A stretch of 7,879 bases of DNA from NCBI GenBank assembly GCA_947457715.1, contig CANGXK010000114.1, forward strand, positions 1 to 7,879. The letters are read 5' to 3'. The stretch comes from Gemmatimonadota bacterium. Its GTDB lineage: Bacteria > Gemmatimonadota > Gemmatimonadetes > Gemmatimonadales > Gemmatimonadaceae. Positions 1-6,004 of the stretch are shown piece by piece; positions within the stretch are counted from its first letter, which is position 1; each line of letters begins with the position of its first letter. A model generated the notes under the pieces. That model was not told where the DNA came from, did no database searches, and saw only the letters and a program-made list of their open reading frames with translations. Both the position numbers and the translations under genes were made by a program.

Positions 1-25
1 ACCGTGATACTGGAGGTCGCCGTGC

Positions 26-643
26 TTACTCAACGTGCCGGTGGAGCTGGATCGCCGCGCCATCGCGCACATGCATGGCGATGAAGCGCTTCAGGTCGGC
101 AGCAATGCCTTCGAGGACCGAGAGATCCCGCTTCACGCGCGTCATCAGCACGGCGCCTTCGAGCGCAGCAATGATGAAGCGGGACAACCGCACCGCGTCG
201 ACATCATCGTGCAACTGTGGCCGTGCTTCCCACAGCAACGAGCGGATTTGACTCGCCCAGCGCTCGAACACGGCCTCGATGCGCACCCGAAAACCCTCGT
301 GGGCATCAGCCAGCTCAGCGGCCAAATTCCCAAATGGGGAACCGCGACGGCCTCCGCTCTCCGACTGCAGGGCCACCACTGCGTCAATGAACAGGTAGAG
401 CCGTTCCAGCGGATCGATCATCGGCTCGCGCAAAATCGCGAGACCGCGCTCGGCGAATCGCTCGAACTGGCGGTTCAGGACCTCATAGCCGAGTTCTTCC
501 TTCGACTTGAAGTAGTGATAGAAGTGGCTCTTGCCACTGAGTTTCGCGCCTCTGATGACGTCGTCCACCGAGGTCGAAGTGAACCCTCGCTCGGCAATCA
601 ACGTCGCGGCTGCGTCCAGAATTTGCGCTTTGCGGTCTGACAT
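26..643 (-). CDS. TetR/AcrR family transcriptional regulator
   Basis: A 205-residue, one-domain-pair repressor of usual TetR length. Residues about 5-52 form the N-terminal DNA-binding domain: ILDAAATLIAERGF, then the recognition helix region SGKSHFYHYFKSKEEL, which is the family hallmark. The rest is the all-helical ligand/dimerisation domain. It contains GSPFGNLAAELAD at about 101-113, resembling the 'GC-x-x-GNL-x-x-EL' segment of NemR-type regulators, but with Ser where those usually have Cys. The protein has no cysteine at all, so thiol-based sensing as in NemR is excluded; the ligand is unknown. It is divergent from the GNAT gene. The shared gap carries an 18-bp imperfect palindrome inside the candidate tetR promoter, which suggests autorepression. 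The ATG start has no Shine-Dalgarno sequence. Family assignment is firm; target genes beyond itself are inference, and a target could lie left of the window. Confidence 0.95.
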   Translation of the reverse strand: MSDRKAQILDAAATLIAERGFTSTSVDDVIRGAKLSGKSHFYHYFKSKEELGYEVLNRQFERFAERGLAILREPMIDPLERLYLFIDAVVALQSESGGRRGSPFGNLAAELADAHEGFRVRIEAVFERWASQIRSLLWEARPQLHDDVDAVRLSRFIIAALEGAVLMTRVKRDLSVLEGIAADLKRFIAMHVRDGAAIQLHRHVE

Positions 644-652
644 CGTGTGAAG

Positions 653-681
653 AAATTAGGACCGTACAGTCCAATACGCAA
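653..681 (-). promoter_or_regulatory. candidate tetR promoter
   Basis: Read on the minus strand, TTGCGT (681-676) and TAATTT (658-653) are separated by exactly 17 bp. Both boxes are weak matches to sigma-70 consensus. The predicted start of transcription falls within a few bases of the ATG at 643, and no ribosome binding site is visible, so the mRNA could be leaderless or nearly so. The operator palindrome fills the spacer. Confidence 0.4.
657..674. promoter_or_regulatory. operator-like palindrome, probable TetR binding site
   Basis: TAGGACCGTACAGTCCAA is an 18-bp palindrome centred between 665 and 666. The core GGAC-n-GTAC-n-GTCC is symmetric except at two positions, and the outermost T/A pair also matches. 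The size and TAG-GACC / GGTC-like arms resemble sites of NemR-type TetR proteins (established for that family: TAGACC...GGTCTA-like). It lies 14 bp from the tetR start codon and between the tetR -35 and -10 candidates. Binding there would block tetR; relative to the GNAT promoter it is upstream of -35, so an effect on GNAT is less sure. Confidence 0.7.
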
Positions 682-691
682 GCCCCGCGCA

Positions 692-720
692 TTTCCACAC
701 ATAAACCTCTATTTTACAAT
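692..720 (+). promoter_or_regulatory. candidate promoter of the GNAT gene
   Basis: TTTCCA (692-697) and TACAAT (715-720) are spaced by 17 bp. The -10 box matches TATAAT at five of six positions and sits in an AT-rich island unlike the GC-rich surroundings. A start near 727 would give a leader of about 20 nt containing the AGGTGA ribosome binding site at 733-738, nine bases before the ATG at 748. Confidence 0.55.
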
Positions 721-747
721 AATTTAGGAAACAGGTGAAGCACAGAC

Positions 748-1356
748 ATGAGCGAAGAAACGGATCGGAAGCTGGAAATACTAGGACCGGTGAGTCCGAA
801 CGAATCAGCACCCTCTGTGGGCTCGGAATTGCTCGAGGTGACGCGAACCTACCTCGAGATGGCCTCGATACAACAACTGGTGCCTGGCGCCGCGCCGACG
901 GTGCCAGCTCGGCTTGAACGCATCGAGCCCTGCCCGGTCGAGACATGGCGGGCGCTGTATCGTCGGATCGGTGGACCGTGGCAGTGGCACGACCGGGACG
1001 CGTGGGACCAGAGCGAAATGGTCGCACATCTTGCGCGCCCGGAAATTCACATTTACCAGGTCCGTGCCGAGCTCGGTCCCGCGTGGACCGAGGCCGCCGG
1101 GTTTCTCGAACTCGAACGCCACGCGGATGGCTCGGTGGAGATCGTCTATGTCGGTCTCGACCAGCGCGTACTCGGACGACGTCTTGGTGGATGGCTCGTC
1201 TCACAGGCGGTCCGGACGGCGTTCGCAAGGGGAGCGACGCGCGTATGGTTGCACACCTGCACCCTCGATGCTCCAGCCGCGCTCCCGAACTACCTCGCGC
1301 GGGGATTCCTGACGACACGTACCGAGACCTACCCAACAACCGTGCAGCGGCACTAG
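748..1356 (+). CDS. GNAT family N-acetyltransferase
   Basis: A 202-residue protein predicted to transfer an acetyl group from acetyl-CoA to an unknown amine. The GNAT core is in the second half. Motif A is at about 134-155 (YVGLDQRVLGRRLGGWLV), following the beta strand GSVEIVYVGL. Motif B is at 166-187, with VWLHTCTLD and then PAALPNYLARGF, a segment typical of a well-populated but mostly uncharacterised GNAT subgroup. The acetyl-CoA pyrophosphate loop is degenerate: the usual R-G-x-G-x-G becomes L-G-R-R-L-G, so the first motif glycine is Arg. An N-terminal part (about 1-60) precedes the fold and contains VTRTYLEM, also seen in this subgroup. Start choice rests on AGGTGA nine bases upstream. 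It is divergent from tetR and convergent with the large helicase. Substrate cannot be told from the sequence. Confidence 0.9.
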   Translation: MSEETDRKLEILGPVSPNESAPSVGSELLEVTRTYLEMASIQQLVPGAAPTVPARLERIEPCPVETWRALYRRIGGPWQWHDRDAWDQSEMVAHLARPEIHIYQVRAELGPAWTEAAGFLELERHADGSVEIVYVGLDQRVLGRRLGGWLVSQAVRTAFARGATRVWLHTCTLDAPAALPNYLARGFLTTRTETYPTTVQRH

Positions 1357-1384
1357 CCTGCCCGTCGACGGAGTGGTTCGCCGC

Positions 1385-1480
1385 GTGGTGCCGTGGTGCC
1401 GTGGCGCCGAGGTGCCGAGGAGATGGCCCGCCGCTCAGCGCCTCGACGCCTCGACGCCTCAGCGCCTCGACGCCTCGGGG
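1385..1480. repeat. two inverted blocks of 8-bp tandem repeats in a convergent gap
   Basis: Block 1 (1385-1416) is four 8-bp units, GTGGTGCC twice, GTGGCGCC, GAGGTGCC, followed by GAGG. Block 2 (1433-1480) is six 8-bp units around CCTCGACG (variants with CAGCG and a GGGG end). The reverse complement of block 1 units is CC[AT]CGGC[AG], close to block 2, so the two blocks form an imperfect inverted repeat around a spacer of about 12 bp (for example GAGGTGCCGAGG can pair with CCTCGACGCCTC at most positions). It fills most of the 162 bp between the converging GNAT and helicase genes. It could act as a bidirectional terminator-like fold or be a copy of an interspersed repeat. No coding potential is credited. 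Confidence 0.8.
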
Positions 1481-1508
1481 GCATACGGCCACACCACAAC
1501 CGCCGTCG

Positions 1509-1518
1509 TTCGTACGAA
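1509..1518. repeat. perfect 10-bp palindrome next to helicase stop codon
   Basis: TTCGTACGAA is a perfect palindrome that ends directly at the TGA of the large helicase gene (1521-1519). It is too short and lacks a loop and T-run for a normal intrinsic terminator; it could be a protein site or chance. Confidence 0.35.
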
Positions 1519-4218
1519 TCAGCGCCGCCGACGCCCCTTACCGGGGTGACGGTGGCCACCGCCCGGGCCGCGCGAACCACCGCCGCGCTCCCCGCCACGT
1601 TCGCCGCCTCGATGTACGCCACGTCCACGGTCGGCGCCCTTGCGGTCGCCACTCTGTCGCTCGGCACTCTGCTCCGTGCTGCGCGTGCGCTCGTCGTCGG
1701 TGAACGGCAGGTCGAGCTTGTGCTGCAGATCGTCGAGCGTATCGGCCTTGACGGACCCGCGCTGCCCGCGCGGCACGACGAAGCGCACCGGACGATCGAG
1801 CGACGGGACTTCCTCCTGCACCATCGTGCGCGCCAGCTTCTCCGGAACGCGCAGTCGCACCACCGGCACCAGTCGGCCGTCGTGCTCCTCCACGTCGTAG
1901 TCCATCGGTACCGTGCGATCGCGAATCTCGACGGCGCCCGGCATCGCGCGCGCCTCGGCCACTTGCTCATGGCTCACGAAGTCCCGACGGTCGATCAGCA
2001 TCGGCATGGTCCGGATCGTTTCCCAGCTCGTCGCGGTGCCCATCTGCTGCTCGTACCACGCCGTGAGCTCTGCCTGTCCGAGACGCGGCGTGATCCCGCC
2101 GAGGCGACGCCACGTTTCCCGGATCTCTTCGACCACCGGCTGATTGCGGCGTACCGAGGCATGCCGCAATTCGTTGCGTGCGGCCGCCTCGGCCAGCAGA
2201 TGCCGCGCCCCCTGCGCATGTTCCTGCGGGAATTCGTCGAGCCCTTCGCTTTCGCGTGCGAGCTCGAACCCGAAGTACGTGAGACGGCGACGCAGCATCA
2301 CCGGCGAGTGCTTGCGATCGGCGTCGAACGCCAGTTCGGGGGGATGCCGCTGTGCATACTGCTTGATCAGCTCGATCGAGAGCTGCGTCCCTTCGATGCT
2401 CGCGCGCGGCACGCCGAACCGATCGGCGAAATAGCGGAGCGAACCAGCCACCGCGCCCCAACTGCCGCACACGCTGGTCTTCGACACACGCGCTTCGTGG
2501 CCCTCCGGCGTCTGCTCTTCGATGACGAGATCGAAGGGCATAAAGCGGGCGAGCAGGTCGCAGAATCGCTTGTGCAGCTCGTGGCGGACCAGCGGCAGGG
2601 TCATCGGCAACGGCATGCCCACCGAGCGATACACGCTGGCCATCGCGAGCGCGGCATCTTCGAGCGACTTCACGAGCACGCCGCGCTGCTCTGCCCAGTG
2701 TGCGATTCGCTCGGCGTCGAACATGTGCCGTGACAGCCCGTACACCTCGCCGATGTAGCCGGCAGCACGGAAGCCATCCGCGTACACGTTGTACGCGGTG
2801 AGATGATCGCTGCCGCGCACCACCAACCCCTCGAGATCACGTCCTTCCCGCGTCATGCGGTGCAGTGAATCGATACCGCTCATCACCGCCAGCATGGGCA
2901 GCAGTTCGTCATCGCCGTTCACGATGAGCTCTCCCCATGCCCGTTCGACCGGCAGTGCCTCGACAGCCTTCCCGTACGTGGTCAGACGGCCCTTCTCGAT
3001 CAACCCGCGGGACTCGAGATGCGCGATCGCCTTGCGATACGCCACGCGATCGAGCGGCACCGGCAGGTCCAGCGCATCGGCCTGCACGCCAAGATCGGCA
3101 CACGTCAGCGCGACCCGCTCGGAATCACCGGCGAGCTGGAAGTCGGGCGCCGTGGGCTTGAGTGATTCAAAGCGAATGTCGCGGTCACTGAGGATGAACA
3201 CCCGACCGTTCTCCACACGCCCATGTACGCGACCAGCCATCTGCAGAATTTCGTTCGAGCCGAGGTGCACGCGCGTGAGCACGTTCCGCCCGCGATCGAT
3301 CACGTTGGTGAAACGCGTGTCGTCGATGATGACGGTGTCGAGCCCCGGCACGTTGAGCGCGCTCTGCCCCGCCGCCGTCATCGCGAGGAAGAAGGGCTTG
3401 GGCACGACGCCCTCGAGAAATGGCCGGATCACGCGGATCGGCTCGCCCCCATGGTAGTGGGCGGCCGTGATGCGCGGATAGCGCAGCCGCACCCATTCCG
3501 CCGCCTCTTCGACCGAGGCACGTGTCGGCAGGAAAATCGCGACACCGCGCTCCGAGCGTGACACCTTCTGCAGAAACTTGTCGTCGAGGAAGTTCAGCGG
3601 TTGCTTGCGCTCGACTTCGACCTTCGCGGCCTTGGTGGCATCGAACGCCGACACCTGCAGCACATCGGCGCTCTCGAGATAACGCGCATAGAACGTGGGA
3701 TCGACCGTCGCCGACAACCAGATGAAGCGACAGCCCACGCGCTTGCCGAGCGCGAGACACAGTTCGAGTTCGGCGCTCGTCTGATGGATTTCGTCGACGA
3801 CAAGCGTGTCCGTGGCCTGGATGTCGCCGTCCTGAAACCAGCGGCGCGCGATACCGGTGGTGATGACGACGACGTTCCACGACGGCGTCTCCGGCGTCGC
3901 TTCACGTTCGCGGTTCACGACGCCGGCCTTCAGCTCCGTCGTGCCGAGAATCGTTTCCGCGATGGGACGGATCGCCAGGGTCTTGCCGGTGCCCGTGCCG
4001 GCCACGATGCCGAACCCTTCACCACTCGACGCCAACCGGCGCAGATCCTCGCCGCGCGTGCGTTCGAGGAAGGTGTCGATGTGCAGGCCGACCGCGAGTT
4101 CGATCGTCTCGCAGGCCGCATGCGTCGGCGCGATGACGATGATGCGCCCGGTGGGCGGCTTGGCCGCGACAAAGGCGTCGCGGTCGGGGGGTAGGTAACG
4201 ATCACGGGGAGTGCGCAC
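1519..4218 (-). CDS. DExH-box ATP-dependent helicase with RGG-rich tail (HrpA/HrpB-like)
   Basis: An 899-residue superfamily 2 helicase, probably acting on RNA. Motif I GTGTGKT is at 74-80, a motif Ib-like TTGIARRW at 120-127, motif II DEIH at 142-145, motif III SAT at 169-171, motif IV-like AIFLPTRAS at 227-235, motif V-like TAAGQSALNVPG at 281-292, motif VI QMAGRVHGR at 326-334. After the RecA domains comes a winged-helix/ratchet-like part (about 385-440, with ...ESRGLIEKGRLTTYGKAVEALPVE), as in DEAH helicases. Residues 700-840 faintly recall the C-terminal region of HrpA. The last 45 residues are Arg/Gly-rich (RGG-type), a common RNA-binding tail. Only about 40 residues separate motif I from Ib and no TQPRR motif Ia is visible, so the first RecA domain looks short or diverged. 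The start is GTG without a Shine-Dalgarno sequence, 28 bp after the secreted protein's stop, so co-transcription is likely. Helicase class is firm; exact family is less sure. Confidence 0.9.
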   Translation of the reverse strand: MRTPRDRYLPPDRDAFVAAKPPTGRIIVIAPTHAACETIELAVGLHIDTFLERTRGEDLRRLASSGEGFGIVAGTGTGKTLAIRPIAETILGTTELKAGVVNREREATPETPSWNVVVITTGIARRWFQDGDIQATDTLVVDEIHQTSAELELCLALGKRVGCRFIWLSATVDPTFYARYLESADVLQVSAFDATKAAKVEVERKQPLNFLDDKFLQKVSRSERGVAIFLPTRASVEEAAEWVRLRYPRITAAHYHGGEPIRVIRPFLEGVVPKPFFLAMTAAGQSALNVPGLDTVIIDDTRFTNVIDRGRNVLTRVHLGSNEILQMAGRVHGRVENGRVFILSDRDIRFESLKPTAPDFQLAGDSERVALTCADLGVQADALDLPVPLDRVAYRKAIAHLESRGLIEKGRLTTYGKAVEALPVERAWGELIVNGDDELLPMLAVMSGIDSLHRMTREGRDLEGLVVRGSDHLTAYNVYADGFRAAGYIGEVYGLSRHMFDAERIAHWAEQRGVLVKSLEDAALAMASVYRSVGMPLPMTLPLVRHELHKRFCDLLARFMPFDLVIEEQTPEGHEARVSKTSVCGSWGAVAGSLRYFADRFGVPRASIEGTQLSIELIKQYAQRHPPELAFDADRKHSPVMLRRRLTYFGFELARESEGLDEFPQEHAQGARHLLAEAAARNELRHASVRRNQPVVEEIRETWRRLGGITPRLGQAELTAWYEQQMGTATSWETIRTMPMLIDRRDFVSHEQVAEARAMPGAVEIRDRTVPMDYDVEEHDGRLVPVVRLRVPEKLARTMVQEEVPSLDRPVRFVVPRGQRGSVKADTLDDLQHKLDLPFTDDERTRSTEQSAERQSGDRKGADRGRGVHRGGERGGERGGGSRGPGGGHRHPGKGRRRR

Positions 4219-4246
4219 CCGTGCAATCTACTGCGCCCAGAGGCGC

Positions 4247-4591
4247 CTAATCGAGTGGAATGAGCGGCGCCCCCTTCTTCTCGGGCGGCTTGGCAAACTC
4301 CTTGATGGGCAGCGATGGCTTCTGGCCCTTCGCCACGTCTTCGCCGTAAATCACGCGCCCGTTGGCCGGCTTGTTTCGCACCGCGCTCGCGCAATCGGTC
4401 GGTGCTGGTTGCTGCGCCGCCGGCACACCGTCGACCCACACCCGGCACATGCCGGCGGGTGGGCGATAGTCCTTCGGGATGTCCGCCTTCTCGTTCTTCC
4501 CGCTTCGCCCCTGCGCGGAAAGGCGCTCCACCCCGAACGTCAGGCTCACGACGGCAGTCGCCGCAACGATTCGCCACTTCATCTGAAACAT
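4247..4591 (-). CDS. small secreted protein of unknown function
   Basis: A 114-residue protein that I cannot assign to a named family. Residues 1-27 look like a signal peptide: Lys5 and Arg7, hydrophobic IVAATAVVSLTFGV, and a likely cleavage around RLSAQ-G. The mature part is about 87 residues, rich in Pro and Lys, with two cysteines, in PPAGMCRVWVDG (44-55) and QPAPTDC (61-67). These could form one disulfide after export. I have the impression that proteins with a 'PPxGxCRVW...QPxPxxC' segment recur in related high-GC phyla, but cannot verify it. The C-terminus (KEFAKPPEKKGAPLIPLD) looks disordered. The frame is open further upstream to 4795, but an ideal AGGAGG five bases before 4591 and the signal peptide fix this start. 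It precedes the DExH helicase gene by 28 bp on the same strand; a shared job is not evident. Confidence 0.75.
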   Translation of the reverse strand: MFQMKWRIVAATAVVSLTFGVERLSAQGRSGKNEKADIPKDYRPPAGMCRVWVDGVPAAQQPAPTDCASAVRNKPANGRVIYGEDVAKGQKPSLPIKEFAKPPEKKGAPLIPLD

Positions 4592-4596
4592 GCCTT

Positions 4597-4602
4597 CCTC
4601 CT
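4597..4602 (-). promoter_or_regulatory. strong ribosome binding site of the secreted protein gene
   Basis: AGGAGG on the minus strand, five bases before the ATG at 4591, is the best Shine-Dalgarno match in the window. It decides between this start and the much longer open frame, and also against the second ATG at 4582, which would be 14 bases away. Confidence 0.8.
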
Positions 4603-4817
4603 GCAGGACTTCGCGCGCCGTCCACCACGGAGAGCATACGGACGTCCCGATGTCTCTCTGGAGCAGGGTCCATGCCACCACGGCCCCGACCGCTGGATGG
4701 GGTGCTGCTGCGGGGTAAGTATCGACACCACGGGACTCTCCGGACAGGGGGAGGGGTCGAGAGGAAACAGGCGGCGTCCGTTGGGGAGGACACATCGTGT
4801 CTCAATAACGGCGCAGG

Positions 4818-4854
4818 ACGGAGCACGGGGACGGCTCTCTACTCCGTTCTCCCC
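4818..4854 (-). terminator. possible terminator region after phosphofructokinase, two alternative hairpins
   Basis: Starting ten bases after the phosphofructokinase stop (minus strand), GGGG-AGA-ACGG (4854-4844) can pair with CCGTCCCC (4834-4827). Alternatively ACGGAG (4847-4842) pairs with CTCCGT (4823-4818). Both use ACGG at 4847-4844, so they exclude each other. No real U-run follows (only GTTATTG some bases later), so an intrinsic terminator is doubtful. Confidence 0.3.
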
Positions 4855-4863
4855 ACTCGGCCG

Positions 4864-5943
4864 CTAATCCCCAAATGAGATACCCATCATTCGTGCAGCC
4901 TGCACCACATCGTGCGCCGGATCGACGCGCTTTGTTTCCTTGAGCACGTCTTCGATCGGAATGGTCACCAGATGCGGCGACTGCAGGGCCACCATGTGCC
5001 CCCAGCGTTTGTCGGCCACCGCCTGCACCGCCGCGGCGCCGAAGCGCGTGGCCAGCAAACGGTCATAGCCCGTGGGCGACCCCCCGCGCTGCAAGTGCCC
5101 GAGCACCATCGAGCGGGTCTCCTTGCCGGTAATGCGCTGAATGTCGTAGCCCAAGCGCTCCGCAATGCCCCCCAGACGACGATCCTGCCCCGGCAACGAC
5201 GCGCCGATGATCGACTCCATTCCGCCCTTCGGCTTCGACCCTTCAGCCACTACGACAATGCTGAATCGTCGTCCGGTCGCATCGCGGTCCATGATCTTCT
5301 CGCAGACCTTCTCGATTTCCCACGCGATCTCGGGGATCAGGATCACATCGGCCGTGCCCGCCACGCCGGCATGCAGCGCGATGAAGCCGGCGTCACGCCC
5401 CATGACCTCCAGCACCATCACGCGATCGTGCGACTCGGCGGTCGTGTGCAGCTTGTCGATCGCCTCCATCGCGGTATTCACGGCAGTGTCGAACCCAAAC
5501 GTGGTCACCGTACCGGGTACGTCGTTGTCGATCGTCTTCGGCACGCTGATCACGCGTACGCCCTTAGCCCCCAGTTGCGCCGCGATCTTCAGCGAGCCAT
5601 CACCGCCGATCGAGATGATCGCCTCGATCCCGAGATTACGGGCATTTTCGACGAGTTCGTCCGAGCGATCGACGTTCTTCCAGGTCCCATCAGGCTGCAG
5701 CACCGGATAGTCGAAGGGGCTGGCGCGATTGGTTGTCTTGATGATCGTGCCGCCCTGATTGGCGATCCCGCGCACGCTGTCCTCCGTGAGCGGGACGATC
5801 TCGTCCTCGCCAAGCAGCCCGGCATAGCCGCGCTTGATACCGAGGACGTCCCAGCCACGCGTTCGTGCTGAGAGCACCGCCGCCCGAATAACCGCGTTGA
5901 GTCCCGGGGCGTCACCGCCGCCGGTGGAAATCGCAATCCGCAT
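4864..5943 (-). CDS. pfkA: 6-phosphofructokinase (PfkA family, group III-like)
   Basis: Phosphorylates fructose 6-phosphate to fructose 1,6-bisphosphate in glycolysis, cytoplasmic. In 359-residue numbering: GGGDAPGLN at 8-16 (phosphoryl donor loop), GGDGS at 113-117, PKTIDND at 135-141 with catalytic Asp139 (E. coli Asp127), MGR at 181-183 and GHLQRGGSPTGYDR at 282-295 (sugar phosphate site). In known families Gly after GGD (E. coli Gly104) goes with ATP, whereas Lys in PKTIDND (E. coli Gly124) is typical of pyrophosphate enzymes and of actinobacterial-type group III ATP enzymes. This protein has Gly116 and Lys136, the mixed pattern; ATP use is more likely but not proven. The frame is open to an ATG at 5979, adding 12 residues (MVTNNPRSIPAA). 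I chose 5943 because MRIAISTGGGD matches the family's N-terminus; neither start has a good ribosome site. A lipoprotein gene lies just upstream on the same strand. Confidence 0.95.
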   Translation of the reverse strand: MRIAISTGGGDAPGLNAVIRAAVLSARTRGWDVLGIKRGYAGLLGEDEIVPLTEDSVRGIANQGGTIIKTTNRASPFDYPVLQPDGTWKNVDRSDELVENARNLGIEAIISIGGDGSLKIAAQLGAKGVRVISVPKTIDNDVPGTVTTFGFDTAVNTAMEAIDKLHTTAESHDRVMVLEVMGRDAGFIALHAGVAGTADVILIPEIAWEIEKVCEKIMDRDATGRRFSIVVVAEGSKPKGGMESIIGASLPGQDRRLGGIAERLGYDIQRITGKETRSMVLGHLQRGGSPTGYDRLLATRFGAAAVQAVADKRWGHMVALQSPHLVTIPIEDVLKETKRVDPAHDVVQAARMMGISFGD

Positions 5944-6004
5944 GGCTGCAGGGATGGATCGAGGGTTGTTGGTGACCATAACAATCTATTGCCTGGCCGC
6001 GGAT

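Larger units (their letters stand above)
4592..4863. other. 272-bp gap between phosphofructokinase and secreted protein genes
   Basis: No gene is supported here; open frames on both strands are composition-driven. On the minus strand it holds the 3' hairpins of the phosphofructokinase gene, a small inverted repeat GACAC-ATC-GTGTC at 4789-4801, and presumably the promoter of the secreted protein. I found no promoter with convincing -35 and -10 boxes; GATACT in the middle of the gap is only a weak -10 candidate. Confidence 0.5.

Noticed and set aside
1385..1480. CRISPR-like array
   Set aside because: Units are 8 bp and directly adjacent, with no spacers of constant length and no cas genes.
656..1492. 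Minus-strand open frame across the GNAT gene and the repeat blocks
   Set aside because: Its periodic peptide (RRRGVEAL-like) simply reflects the 8-bp repeats, and the GNAT frame on the other strand has clear family motifs.
1393..2733. Long plus-strand open frame (446 codons) opposite the DExH helicase
   Set aside because: It is antisense to a gene with clear helicase motifs, begins in the 8-bp repeats, is Arg/His/Ala-rich as expected for GC-biased shadow frames and shows no recognisable domain.
4592..4795. N-terminal extension of the secreted protein up to 4795
   Set aside because: It would place about 68 residues before a proper signal peptide; a consensus ribosome site directly precedes the ATG at 4591.
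4789..4801. GACAC-ATC-GTGTC inverted repeat as operator or terminator
   Set aside because: Five-base arms are expected by chance in a GC-rich 272-bp gap, and neither a promoter nor a U-run is beside it.
4912..5871. Plus-strand open frame (319 codons) opposite phosphofructokinase
   Set aside because: Antisense shadow of a strongly conserved enzyme gene; composition is His/Arg-rich and without motifs.
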